64,000 nt of DNA from Flavobacteriales bacterium (GTDB taxonomy: Bacteria; Bacteroidota; Bacteroidia; Flavobacteriales_D; Parvicellaceae). The stretch's first letter is position 1. The number at the start of each line of letters is the position of its first letter. The notes below the pieces were generated by a model, which saw only the letters and a list, made by a program, of their open reading frames with translations, did not search any database and was not told the origin of the DNA. The stretch spans positions 1-64,000 of the forward strand of contig JAOASC010000002.1 of the NCBI GenBank assembly GCA_025210295.1, read 5' to 3'. Below are positions 17,823 through 27,684 of the stretch, piece after piece. The position numbers and the translations under genes are program-made.

Positions 17823-18704
17823 TTGTATAATTTTACTTTTAATGGCCTTAGAGAGACTTCTAGATACTGGAACAATTGTGCCTGTAGCATCGAAATGAAG
17901 TTTGTATCCTTGAGCGTTTCCAGATACATTTTTTACACTAGTTAAATTTACCAAATAGCTTCGATGAACCTTTTCAAGTGAATCTAATGATGGTTTTATC
18001 TGGTTGAAAATATTAGCTAAACTAACACGTATTAGAAGCTTTTCGGCCTTCCTGTTTTCCGTATACACTATTTCACAGTAATTGGATTGAGAATTTATGT
18101 ATAAAATGTGCTCTGGGTTGATTGAAAAGGTTTCGTTTTTACCCTCTCCAATAACAGTAATAAGCCTTGGAGTATCAGGTGTTAACTTTACTTTAATTGC
18201 TTTAGTATCGATTTTTTTGTTAATCTCCTCTGAAGATTGAATGTATTTTTTAAGCAATCGATTTTGGTTGTATAGTATAATCCCAAAGATTGGAAAAATA
18301 CCAATTAGAATGGTCAGCCAAATTACGCGAAACAAAATTCCAAATTGAAATTCAACACCCAAGACCAATAACCCATATATGATGATAAAAAATGCAATCG
18401 AAAAAAGAATGAGAACATTGAGGGTTAGTTCTTTTTTTACAGACCACTTTTCTTCAATGCAAAAAGATGGGCTAACAATGGGTATAATAAAAAATAAGAC
18501 TAACGGAACTAGGAAGCTAATAAAACCATATACAGCACATTGACTTAATGTAAAATCAACATCCACACCAATGATAGAACTAGGCTTAAAAAAGTATAAA
18601 AAGAAAGTAACAAATACGAAAATAGCCGCGTTAACTTTAACTATATGCAGGAAAGAGATGTTCCAATCCCTAGGATAAGGTTTGTTTAAGACCTCTTTTA
18701 ACAT
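17820..18704 (-). CDS. Membrane-anchored LytTR transcriptional regulator
   Basis: A 294-residue protein with four predicted membrane helices (about residues 22-42, 55-78, 94-120 and 124-148), a short linker and a C-terminal LytTR DNA-binding domain (about 195-294). Family features include INPEHILYINSQSNYCEIVY and LEKVHRSYLVNLTSVKNV. There is no receiver domain. It is therefore a one-component membrane regulator, or it responds to a partner in the membrane. The start is three bases after the stop of the ArsA-type ATPase gene, so the two form an operon. The signal and target genes cannot be read from sequence. Confidence 0.88.
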   Translation of the reverse strand: MLKEVLNKPYPRDWNISFLHIVKVNAAIFVFVTFFLYFFKPSSIIGVDVDFTLSQCAVYGFISFLVPLVLFFIIPIVSPSFCIEEKWSVKKELTLNVLILFSIAFFIIIYGLLVLGVEFQFGILFRVIWLTILIGIFPIFGIILYNQNRLLKKYIQSSEEINKKIDTKAIKVKLTPDTPRLITVIGEGKNETFSINPEHILYINSQSNYCEIVYTENRKAEKLLIRVSLANIFNQIKPSLDSLEKVHRSYLVNLTSVKNVSGNAQGYKLHFDATGTIVPVSRSLSKAIKSKIIQ

Positions 18705-18707
18705 TGT

Positions 18708-19865
18708 TTAATCACGCTTTAAATCAATGGTTAACCAAGGTGCATCATAGGTGTAATGCTCCATTTTCATATAGTTGGCAAATTTTGGTAAAAAAACATT
18801 CTTACGTCTATTTTGTAAATCAATGATTAGTTCATCACCAAACTTTTTTAACTCAAAATCCTTTTCTTCAATAAAAGGTATTTTTAGCTTTACACGATAA
18901 CCGTCTTCAATGTCTTTGACTTCTAATGGCTTTTCTAAGTGAAAGACCTGTGTTGGATCCTCGCCATTATAAATAGTGTTACCAATTTCATTGAGTAATT
19001 CGGTGCCAAAAACTTCTTTTCCTTGATGAGGAACTTTAAGAATGGGTAATGGAGCAAAACTTTCCTCAATTTCTTCAAGATATTCTTTTTGCTTCTTGAT
19101 ATAGTGACCAAATAGTGCCGTTTCAGACTCTGGTAATATTCTATTGACAACAACTGCATCTACATTATAACCATAAAGTTGTAAATAAGAATAAGCTCTT
19201 TTCGACTCTTGAACAACCATTCGCTCAGGATTGGCTACAATACGTATAGAACAGATTGTGGGATCTAAAAATGCCTTTTGAATGGTTTCTAATTTGTCAA
19301 ACAATTGCTGCATCTCATCATAACCTTTATCAACAGGTATACCTGTGGTTTTTCTTACCACTTTCCCCAGTGTTCTCACAGCAAACTGTTGCCCAGGAAA
19401 AGCTTTGGTTAACCAAGATTTAGTTACTTGAGGTAAGCTCAAAAGCGTTAATGTTTCTCCGGTAGGAGCACTATCTATTACAATAACATCAAAAGTGTTT
19501 TCTCTGTAAAACTTTTCAATCCAAAGAAAAGCAGCACCTTCTTCCATTCCTGGTAATACAGAAAGCTCTTCTGCTACCACATTTTTCACCCCCTGAAACT
19601 TAAAAATAGCTTTCATCATTTCACGCATATTACCCCAGTATTTTTTCATGGAATAATAAACGTCAAACTCCATACACCATAGGTTTTCAGCTATTTCAGT
19701 TGGTTCAGGCTCAAGTTTTTGATTTAAGGCATCGCTTAGACTATGAGCTGGATCAGTTGAGATGATTAATGTTTTTTTTCCTTGCTGAGCAGACTTTAAT
19801 GCTGTAGCAGCTGCTGTAGTTGTTTTTCCAACCCCTCCTTTTCCTGTAAATAGTATAATCCTCAT
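18708..19865 (-). CDS. ArsA/Get3-family ATPase with C-terminal HSP20-like domain
   Basis: A 385-residue P-loop ATPase of the ArsA/Get3/MinD class. The deviant Walker A is FTGKGGVGKTTTAAATA near the N terminus, followed by the switch segment STDPAHSLSDAL and VIVIDSAPTGETL. In Get3 the last motif reads DTAPTGHTL, so the His is replaced by Glu here. The arsenite-binding cysteines of ArsA are not evident. Residues from about 305 to the end form an HSP20-like beta domain (VKLKIPFIEEKDFELKKFG, ELIIDLQNRRKNVFLPKF), the arrangement known as ArsA_HSP20. A role in handling membrane proteins or another hydrophobic client is more likely than arsenite export, since no ArsB is nearby. It is the first gene of an operon with a membrane LytTR regulator. 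Confidence 0.88.
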   Translation of the reverse strand: MRIILFTGKGGVGKTTTAAATALKSAQQGKKTLIISTDPAHSLSDALNQKLEPEPTEIAENLWCMEFDVYYSMKKYWGNMREMMKAIFKFQGVKNVVAEELSVLPGMEEGAAFLWIEKFYRENTFDVIVIDSAPTGETLTLLSLPQVTKSWLTKAFPGQQFAVRTLGKVVRKTTGIPVDKGYDEMQQLFDKLETIQKAFLDPTICSIRIVANPERMVVQESKRAYSYLQLYGYNVDAVVVNRILPESETALFGHYIKKQKEYLEEIEESFAPLPILKVPHQGKEVFGTELLNEIGNTIYNGEDPTQVFHLEKPLEVKDIEDGYRVKLKIPFIEEKDFELKKFGDELIIDLQNRRKNVFLPKFANYMKMEHYTYDAPWLTIDLKRD

Positions 19866-20011
19866 AGTTCTTCTCGTAAAGAAGCAAGCTTCCTCATAGT
19901 TTAAGGTGCTAAGATATTTATTTCATTCGATATTTCGTTGATTTCTCATCCTGCATTCTCAGGATTAACGTTATTTTCTTAATTTTGAATTGCATTTTTA
20001 AGTTGTTTTTC

Positions 20012-21196
20012 ATGAAGTATATCTTATTATCGATTGGTCTATTTTTTCTTTTTCAAATAAATTATAGCCAAAGACTTTCTCAAGGAACAGTGATAAGTGT
20101 GATTACCTGTGATGAAGGAGATGAAATTTATTCGCTGTTCGGACATAGTGCTCTGAGAGTTAAAGACGTAAGAAACCATATCGATTTTGTATACAATTGG
20201 GGGATGTTTGAATTTGGAAGTGATGAACTCGATTTTCAATATCGCTTTGCCAAAGGAAAGCTAAAATACTATATGGCTGAAGAGTTGTTTGAAAATTTTA
20301 TGTACACCTATCAACTAGAAGAAAGAACGGTTAGAGAACAAATTCTAAACCTAACATACAAACAAAAAATACAATTGTGGAATGCAATACAGGAGAACTA
20401 TAAACCAGAAAACCGTTATTATAGATATGATTTTTTCTTCGATAATTGTTCAACAAGAATAGGGGAGTTGTTAAAAAATGCTTTAGGTGAAAGTTTAAAC
20501 TCTTCAGAATTACCCGAGGCCAATCGATATACATATCGCCAATTAATAGATAAACAAGTACACACTTCTCAACCCTGGTCAGATTTCGGTATAGACTTAG
20601 CTTTAGGTAAGAAAATAGATAAGATTACGACGAGTGAAGAAATGCAGTTCTTACCCAAGTATTTAGAACAGTTTTTGGCTTTATCTAAGATCCAAACTAC
20701 TACAGGAGAGCAAAATCTAGTTGCCAGAGAAAAGGTATTGTTAGTTGGGAAAAGCAGAGTGAGCAGCACTTATGACGGGTGGGCTCCTTCTACAATTACT
20801 TGGGGGGTATTCTTTTTGGTATTGGTTATCCATTTGATCAATAAACGAGTGTTGTCACTTTCTTTGGATGTAATGATGTTGTTATTATTTGGAATATTAG
20901 GGGGAGTAGTTCTTTTTTTATGGTTGGGGACTGATCATGAACCTACAAAATCTAATTTTAATTTGTTATGGGCCAACCCTATTCACCTTGTTACAATAGT
21001 GTTGTTGCTTTTTAAGAAAAAGTTACTAAATAAGTATGCTTTATTTATGGCTTTTTATTCTTTTGCAATCATTTTGTTTTGGATTGCTTTACCGCAAGAA
21101 TTTAATGAGGCTGTTAGACCATTAATCCTCATTCAAGTGTTGATTTATTATTATTTATATTCAAGTACTAAAGCGCTATCCCTTGATAGTGAATAA
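20012..21196 (+). CDS. DUF4105/Lnb-like membrane protein (candidate lipoprotein N-acyltransferase)
   Basis: A 394-residue protein. The ATG at 20012 starts the signal sequence MKYILLSIGLFFLFQINYSQ; an in-frame TTG nine codons upstream was rejected. The periplasmic part (about 22-190) matches DUF4105, with YSLFGHSALRVKD and YRYDFFFDNCSTRIGELL. The conserved His and Cys look like a permuted papain/NlpC-like pair. About five membrane helices follow (residues 255-385). Proteins of this plan include Lnb of Bacteroides, reported to complete lipoprotein triacylation in species lacking Lnt. Bacteroidota often have several DUF4105 paralogues, so assignment of this copy to Lnb is inference. No functionally linked neighbour is present. 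Confidence 0.78.
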   Translation: MKYILLSIGLFFLFQINYSQRLSQGTVISVITCDEGDEIYSLFGHSALRVKDVRNHIDFVYNWGMFEFGSDELDFQYRFAKGKLKYYMAEELFENFMYTYQLEERTVREQILNLTYKQKIQLWNAIQENYKPENRYYRYDFFFDNCSTRIGELLKNALGESLNSSELPEANRYTYRQLIDKQVHTSQPWSDFGIDLALGKKIDKITTSEEMQFLPKYLEQFLALSKIQTTTGEQNLVAREKVLLVGKSRVSSTYDGWAPSTITWGVFFLVLVIHLINKRVLSLSLDVMMLLLFGILGGVVLFLWLGTDHEPTKSNFNLLWANPIHLVTIVLLLFKKKLLNKYALFMAFYSFAIILFWIALPQEFNEAVRPLILIQVLIYYYLYSSTKALSLDSE

Positions 21197-21314
21197 GGTT
21201 AAGAAAATATTAATTATCACATGATTATCAGCTTTTATCGCTGATTTAGATAAAAAGACTACCATAATACTGTATTTTTTTGTAGCATTGCATAATTAAT
21301 AAATTAGGTGTGTT

Positions 21315-24300
21315 ATGTTTAAAAAAATACTAATATTTTTATGTTTGTTTTCGATTTCTTATGTGTTAAAAGCACAATCAGGAACTGATTTTTGGTTAGC
21401 TCCACCAGAGGTAACATCAGGTCACGTAACAGATAATCCTGTAATGCTGAGGATTGCGACTGGAGCAAATCCGGCAACAGTAACAATTTCTCAGCCTGCA
21501 AATCCAGGGTTTAATGGAGGAACTCCTATCGTCTTAACAATGGCTGCAAATGCAGCAACTACAGTCGATTTATCAGCAGAGTTAAATAACCTTGAGACAA
21601 GGCCATCCAATACTGTGCTCAATACGGGGTTGCATATTAGTTCGACACAAAAAATTACTTGTTACTATGAAATAAATACTGGTTTTAACCCAGATATATA
21701 TGCGCTTAAAGGAGATAATGGATTGGGAACTGAATTTTATACACCTTTTCAATCAAAATGGCGAAATGGAAATTATTCTCCAACGCCATACACGTCTTTT
21801 GATATCGTAGCAACACAAAATAATACAACAATATTAATTTACCCAAGAGTTCCTTTAGATGGAGGACACCCAGCGTTAACATCATATACCATAACGTTGA
21901 ATCGTGGTCAAACCTATTCTGGTTCTGTAACGAGTACATCTGGTATAGATAATCCTGCAGGAACAGCTATAGTTTCTGATAAACCTATTGCAGTTTCAAC
22001 AAAAGATGATTCTGTATGGCCGCAGCCAGCAGGTTGTAGAGATTTAGTAGGAGATCAATTAGTCCCAACAAATATTGTAGGAACAGACTACATTGTTCAA
22101 AGAGGTGGATTAACAGTTCCTGAAAGTGCATTTATTACAGCGACAAGAAATAATTGTATTGTAACTGTGGCTGGAACTTACGTTACAACCCTTTTTGCAG
22201 GAGAGACTTACGAAGTGCCTATTACAGCTCAAGCAACGTATATCAATTGCTCCGAACCAGCATATTGTTTTCATATTTCTGGATTTGGTTGTGAAGTTGG
22301 TGGAGCCTTATTACCTCCATTAAATTGTGCTGGGTCTGATCAAGTAAACTTCGTACGTTCTACAACTGAGTTTTTTGGCCTAAATATCTTAGTTCCTACA
22401 GGTTCTCAAGGAAATTTTGCTTTGAATGGAAATACAACACTTATACCAGCAGGAGCATTCTCGCCAGTTCCAGGTACAGGAGGAGCTTGGATGGAAGCCC
22501 AAATTTCATATAATACAACAGATATTCCGATCAATACCAATATGCTTATTACGAATACTTCAGACGCTTTTGCTGTTGGTATTATCAATGGAGGAGCATC
22601 TTCAGGTTGTCGATTTGGTTATTTCTCTGAGTTTGCCGCTAAAATTGATATTAGTGCAGGTGTAGACCAGACAGTATGTGCCAATGATAGTGCAACATTG
22701 AATGGATCTGTGGCAGGAGGTTCTACCACAGGAATTTGGACAGGAGGTTCAGGGCAGTTCTTGCCTAGCGCAACAGCATTGAACGCGACTTATGTACCAA
22801 GTCCAGCTGATATCTCGCTAGGTACTATTATTTTAACGTTGACTTCTACAGGGAATTGTACACCAGTAGATGATCAAATGCAATTGTCTTTTTCTCCTGC
22901 ACCAGTCGCTAATGCAGGAAGTGATGTTTCTGTTTGTGAAAATAATCCAGCCGTTTCTTTAAATGGTAGTGTAACCATAGCAGCAAGTGGTGTTTGGAGT
23001 GGAGGAGCAGGAACATATAGCCCAAATAGTTCTAGTTTAACAACCTCATATACCCCAACAGCTGCAGAAATTAATGCAGGAACATTAGTAATGACCTTGA
23101 CAACAACAGGAAATGGTGTTTGTAATGCAGAAACAGATAATGTCATTGTAACATTTACACCATCACCTACAGTTGATGCCGGAGTTAATCAAACAGTGTG
23201 TTCTAATAATGCACAAGTCAACTTAGCTGGGTCTCGTACATTGGCTACAGGAGTGATTTGGAGCGGAGCTGGAACATTTTCTCCGAATGTTAACGCATTA
23301 AACCCTAATTATACACCATCAGCAGCAGAAATATTATCAGGAAACACAGTCTTGACCTTAACAACCACAGGGAATGGAAACTGTAATGCAGTATCGGATG
23401 TTGTAACACTTAATTTTACACCATCACCTACAGTAAATGCCAGTACAGATCAAACCGTTTGTTCGAATAATTCGGCAGTTACCTTAAATGGTTCCACGAC
23501 GGTGGCTACAGGGGGGCAATGGACAGGAGGATTAGGAGTTTTTCTTCCAAATAATAATACGCTAAATGCAACCTATAACCCAACAAGTGCTGAGATTGCC
23601 AATGGGAGTTTAAACTTAACGCTAACGACAACAGGAAATGGAAATTGTAATGCAGAAACAGATAACATGACCATTAACTTTACCCCTTCTCCAACAGTTG
23701 AGGCAGGTGCTGCGCAGACAGTTTGTAGTAGTAGCCCAGCGGTAACTTTAGGAGGTTCTGTAACCGTTGCAACTGGAGGTTTCTGGTCGGGAGGAGCAGG
23801 AACATTTTCTCCAAACGCAGCAGATTTGAATGCTACTTATACACCATCGGCAGCTGAAATTACAACAGGCTCTGTTCAATTAATGCTAACAACCACAGGA
23901 AATGGTAACTGTAATCCAGTATCTGATAGTGTTATGATTACAATAACACCAACACCAACAGTAAATGCAGGACCAAACCAAACTTCATGTGCCAACAACT
24001 CAGCGGTTAATTTAGGAGGAGTAATCACAACTGCGACAGGAGGAATTTGGAGTGGAGGAACAGGTAACTTCGTTTCGTCTAATACAGATATAAATGCAGT
24101 TTATACACCATCAAATGCAGAAGTTACAGCAGGAAGTGTCAACTTAACTCTAACTTCTACTGGAAATGGTAACTGTCCGGCAATCACAGATGATATTTTA
24201 ATTACGATTATACCAGCTCCAGTTGCTGACGCTGGATTAGATCAAACAGCTTGTTCTAATAATGCATCGATTAACCTTGTTGGTTCTGTAAATGGAGCTA

Positions 24301-27300
24301 GTGGTGGACAATGGTCGGGTGGTTTAGGAGCTTTTTCTCCGAGTAATAATGCTTTAAATGCCACTTATACACCTAATGCTACAGAATTGGCAAACGGAAG
24401 CGCAACGATAACCTTAACAACAACAGGGAATGGAGTCTGTAATGCAGAGTCAGATAATATGTTAATAACCTTTACTCCAGCGCCAACAGTAGATGCTGGT
24501 TTAGATATTACTTCATGTGAAAATAACCCTCAAGTGACGTTAAATGGAAACGTTACAATAGCAACAGGAGGACAATGGATTGGAGGAACAGGAAGTTTTA
24601 CTCCATCGAATACTGATTTAAGCGCAACTTATACACCATCAACTTCTGAAATTACCAATGGAACAGCTCTACTGATTCTACAATCGACTGGAAATGCCAA
24701 TTGTAATATGGAAAGTGATAGTGTTGTCATTACTATAGATCCATCTCCAGTAGTTGCTGCTGGTGTAGATCAGACAATATGTGTGAATAACTTGAACGTT
24801 GTACTTTCGGGTTCTGTTTCAGGAATTACCAATACAGGAAACTGGACTACTTCAGGTTCAGGATTCTTTGTGCCAAACTCCACAGCACTCAATGCGAACT
24901 ATGTTCCAAGTGCTGCTGATTCAATAGCGGGAAGTGTAATGCTGACCTTAACATCTACCAATAATGTCGCTTGTACACCAGTTTCTGATAGTATGTTGGT
25001 AACAATTTTACCTGCTGGTATTGCCAATGCAGGGTCAGATGTAACTGTATGTGCAAACAACTCTACCATAAACTTAGCAGGAAGCGTGAGTGGTGGAGCA
25101 AGTACAGGTGTTTGGACAACAAATGGAACAGGAGTGTTTGTACCAGATAATCAAACATTGAATGCAAACTATATTCCAAGCCCTGCTGATGCAGCTTTAG
25201 GTTCTGTGACACTAACACTAACTGCTAATAGTTGTGATGCTGATACCGATAATATAACCGTAACCATTACCCCAGCTCCAATTGTTGCAGCTGGACAAGA
25301 TGTAACAGTATGTGCTAATAGTTTAACCATCCCATTAAACGGAAGTGTATCAGGTGCTACAACAACAGGAGTGTGGACAACTAGTGGTACAGGGACATTT
25401 AATCCATCGAATACTGATTTGAATGCCAGTTATATTGCTAGTTCTCAAGATTCACTTAATCAAACCATAACTTTGGTGCTTTCGGCAACTAGCATTGGTC
25501 AATGTGCACCAGAAACAGATACTATGGTCATTAACATCTTTCCAACTGGTACAGCAGATGGAGGAGCAGACCAAGTGCTTTGTGAAAATAACGGAAATGT
25601 TCAGTTAACTGGAGTTATTGGTGGTGGTGCCACAATTGGGGAGTGGAACTCCAGCGGATCAGGAACTTTTGTACCAAATATTAATGATATGAATGCTGTT
25701 TATGTGCCAAGTGCAGCAGATTTAATTTTGGGATCTGTAAATATTAGTTTATCGGCAACAAACAGTTGTAACAATGCTTCAGATGTAATAGGAGTAACGT
25801 ATACACCAGCTCCAACGGTTAATGCAGGAGCTGACACTTCGGTATGTGGAACGAATGCAGTAATTGCGTTAAGCGGAAATATTATTGGAGCAGTTGGAGG
25901 AGAATGGAGTACAAATGGAACAGGGGTATTTAGTCCTAATATTCAATCATTAAATGCTATATATAGTGCAAGTAGCCAAGATGTAGCTAATGGAGGAGTT
26001 TGGATTTATTTAACTTCTATTGGTAATGGCGATTGTAACGCAGTAGTTGATTCTATGAGATTAACCATTACAACAGGAATTAATGTAAATGCAGGAGTAG
26101 ATCAAACAGTATGTTCGACATCTTCTTTTACCGTATTACAAGGTGTGGTATCGAATGGATCAACAACTGGAGTGTGGAGTACGCTTGGGTCAGGAACGTT
26201 TACACCAAGTACTACATCATTGACTACCGAATATCACTTTGGAGCAGGAGATTTAGTTAATGGAAGTGTCGATTTAGTCTTAACATCTACCAATAATGGA
26301 AGTTGTATCGCTGAAACAGATACCATGACGATTAACTTTGGAAGTAATGCCTATGCTTCTGCTGGAAATGACTTCTTTATGTGTGGGTCAGAGCCAAGCA
26401 CAGCACCATTAAATGGTTATGTTTCAGGTGGGGCAACACAAGGACAGTGGTCTACTTTAGGGACAGGAAGTTTCTCTAGTTTAACAGATTTTAATGCTGT
26501 ATATACACCAAGTGTTACTGATTTTGCAAATGGATTCTTTGAACTAGTGTTAACAACTACAGACCATGGTTCGTGTCTAGAAGGTGTTGATACTGTTATG
26601 GTAACAATCGAAGCTGTTCCATCTGCTAATGCAGGTGTGAATATCCAAGCTTGTACAACATCTGATTCAATTCCATTATCGGGATCTGTTTCTAACGTTT
26701 CAGGAGGACAATGGTCAACAGGTGGAACAGGTACATTCCATCCAAATGATACGACATTGAATGCGGTTTATGTTCCTAGTATTGCTGATTTAGGTAGTGG
26801 AACAATTCAAGTTTATTTAACGACAATAGGATCTCAAATATGTGGAAGTGATATGGATTCTATAACCATCGAGTTTGCTGATCCATTGACCGTAGATTTT
26901 GCTAATTCTGATGGTTGTGAAAATAATTTTATGAGTTTTTACGATAGTACAATTGTTCATTTTGGTTCTATTTCTGAATGGAATTGGGATTTTGGAGATG
27001 GAGGTACATCGCAATCACCTAATCCAATCCACCTTTATACAAACTCTGGGGCTTATGATGTTGTCTTAGAAGTAGTATCCAATTTAGGGTGTGAATATAC
27101 TTTAACTCAATCTGTTGTTGTTCAAGGTTCGCCTATTGCGAATTTCTCATTGCCAACAGGGGATGTGATTGTAGGACAGGAAGTCGGGTATTCTGATTTA
27201 TCAGTAGGAGGAGTATCTTGGTATTGGACATTTGGAGATGGTTTTGGAAACTCAACAGACCAAAATCCAACTTATACATACGCTACTGAAGGTGATTATA

Positions 27301-27659
27301 ATGTCTTACAAACTGTTACCAATGCTTTCGGATGTTCTGATACAGCCTTGTTAACGCTAACAGTATTGCCAGAAGAAGAGCCTTATTATCCTCCAGTTGT
27401 TCCATCTGGTTTCTCTCCAAATGGAGATGGGGAAAATGATGTGTTGTATGTAAGAGGTGGACCTTTTGATTCGGTTATTTTGAGAGTTTATAATAACTGG
27501 GGTAACCTTATCTTTGAGTCAAATGATGTAAACGTTGGATGGGATGGAACTCATAATGGAAAAGACCAACCAAAAGGCGATTACGTATATAGTGCAATTG
27601 TAATTGGACTGGATGGAAAAGAGTATATTAAGAAAGGAAGTGTATCAATTATTAGATAA
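21315..27659 (+). CDS. Giant repeat adhesin with IgGFc-binding-like head and T9SS type B tail
   Basis: A 2114-residue surface protein. After the signal peptide (MFKKILIFLCLFSISYVLKAQ) comes a head of about 420 residues resembling the IgGFc-binding domain (SGTDFWLAPPEVTSG; DKPIAVSTKDDS; GDQLVPTNIVGTDYIV). Sixteen tandem repeats of about 88 residues span 445-1852. Each has one Cys near its start (xQTVCSNN) and one near the end (GNGNCN), so an internal disulfide is likely. Two PKD domains follow (WNWDFGDGG; WYWTFGDGF). The C terminus is a gliding-motility-type (type B) sorting domain (PSGFSPNGDGENDV to SVSIIR). Such tails usually need a dedicated PorP/SprF protein, and one is encoded 25 bases downstream. 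A cell-surface adhesin, possibly moved along the surface like SprB, is inferred. Confidence 0.88.
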   Translation: MFKKILIFLCLFSISYVLKAQSGTDFWLAPPEVTSGHVTDNPVMLRIATGANPATVTISQPANPGFNGGTPIVLTMAANAATTVDLSAELNNLETRPSNTVLNTGLHISSTQKITCYYEINTGFNPDIYALKGDNGLGTEFYTPFQSKWRNGNYSPTPYTSFDIVATQNNTTILIYPRVPLDGGHPALTSYTITLNRGQTYSGSVTSTSGIDNPAGTAIVSDKPIAVSTKDDSVWPQPAGCRDLVGDQLVPTNIVGTDYIVQRGGLTVPESAFITATRNNCIVTVAGTYVTTLFAGETYEVPITAQATYINCSEPAYCFHISGFGCEVGGALLPPLNCAGSDQVNFVRSTTEFFGLNILVPTGSQGNFALNGNTTLIPAGAFSPVPGTGGAWMEAQISYNTTDIPINTNMLITNTSDAFAVGIINGGASSGCRFGYFSEFAAKIDISAGVDQTVCANDSATLNGSVAGGSTTGIWTGGSGQFLPSATALNATYVPSPADISLGTIILTLTSTGNCTPVDDQMQLSFSPAPVANAGSDVSVCENNPAVSLNGSVTIAASGVWSGGAGTYSPNSSSLTTSYTPTAAEINAGTLVMTLTTTGNGVCNAETDNVIVTFTPSPTVDAGVNQTVCSNNAQVNLAGSRTLATGVIWSGAGTFSPNVNALNPNYTPSAAEILSGNTVLTLTTTGNGNCNAVSDVVTLNFTPSPTVNASTDQTVCSNNSAVTLNGSTTVATGGQWTGGLGVFLPNNNTLNATYNPTSAEIANGSLNLTLTTTGNGNCNAETDNMTINFTPSPTVEAGAAQTVCSSSPAVTLGGSVTVATGGFWSGGAGTFSPNAADLNATYTPSAAEITTGSVQLMLTTTGNGNCNPVSDSVMITITPTPTVNAGPNQTSCANNSAVNLGGVITTATGGIWSGGTGNFVSSNTDINAVYTPSNAEVTAGSVNLTLTSTGNGNCPAITDDILITIIPAPVADAGLDQTACSNNASINLVGSVNGASGGQWSGGLGAFSPSNNALNATYTPNATELANGSATITLTTTGNGVCNAESDNMLITFTPAPTVDAGLDITSCENNPQVTLNGNVTIATGGQWIGGTGSFTPSNTDLSATYTPSTSEITNGTALLILQSTGNANCNMESDSVVITIDPSPVVAAGVDQTICVNNLNVVLSGSVSGITNTGNWTTSGSGFFVPNSTALNANYVPSAADSIAGSVMLTLTSTNNVACTPVSDSMLVTILPAGIANAGSDVTVCANNSTINLAGSVSGGASTGVWTTNGTGVFVPDNQTLNANYIPSPADAALGSVTLTLTANSCDADTDNITVTITPAPIVAAGQDVTVCANSLTIPLNGSVSGATTTGVWTTSGTGTFNPSNTDLNASYIASSQDSLNQTITLVLSATSIGQCAPETDTMVINIFPTGTADGGADQVLCENNGNVQLTGVIGGGATIGEWNSSGSGTFVPNINDMNAVYVPSAADLILGSVNISLSATNSCNNASDVIGVTYTPAPTVNAGADTSVCGTNAVIALSGNIIGAVGGEWSTNGTGVFSPNIQSLNAIYSASSQDVANGGVWIYLTSIGNGDCNAVVDSMRLTITTGINVNAGVDQTVCSTSSFTVLQGVVSNGSTTGVWSTLGSGTFTPSTTSLTTEYHFGAGDLVNGSVDLVLTSTNNGSCIAETDTMTINFGSNAYASAGNDFFMCGSEPSTAPLNGYVSGGATQGQWSTLGTGSFSSLTDFNAVYTPSVTDFANGFFELVLTTTDHGSCLEGVDTVMVTIEAVPSANAGVNIQACTTSDSIPLSGSVSNVSGGQWSTGGTGTFHPNDTTLNAVYVPSIADLGSGTIQVYLTTIGSQICGSDMDSITIEFADPLTVDFANSDGCENNFMSFYDSTIVHFGSISEWNWDFGDGGTSQSPNPIHLYTNSGAYDVVLEVVSNLGCEYTLTQSVVVQGSPIANFSLPTGDVIVGQEVGYSDLSVGGVSWYWTFGDGFGNSTDQNPTYTYATEGDYNVLQTVTNAFGCSDTALLTLTVLPEEEPYYPPVVPSGFSPNGDGENDVLYVRGGPFDSVILRVYNNWGNLIFESNDVNVGWDGTHNGKDQPKGDYVYSAIVIGLDGKEYIKKGSVSIIR
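22647..26870 (+). repeat. Sixteen tandem ~265-bp coding repeats in the adhesin gene
   Basis: Tandem protein repeats of about 88 residues with conserved starts (AGxxQTVCxNN), a central W-S/T-GG-x-G segment and a YTPSAAEI-like strand. Units 2-8 are close to each other (short 'WSGG' form). Units 9-16 mostly carry a longer 'VWSTxGTG' form. The array therefore seems to have grown in two blocks. Confidence 0.85.
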
Positions 27660-27684
27660 CAAATTAGAACAAAACATTAAGAAT

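Noticed and set aside
18708..19865. Arsenite efflux ATPase
   Set aside because: No clear arsenite-binding cysteines and no ArsB, ArsR or ArsC gene nearby; the HSP20 fusion points to another role.
22647..26870. Regular repeats that might suggest a CRISPR array or a non-coding repeat region
   Set aside because: The repeats are about 265 bases long, lie in one open reading frame and translate to a clear protein repeat; there are no short direct repeats with spacers.
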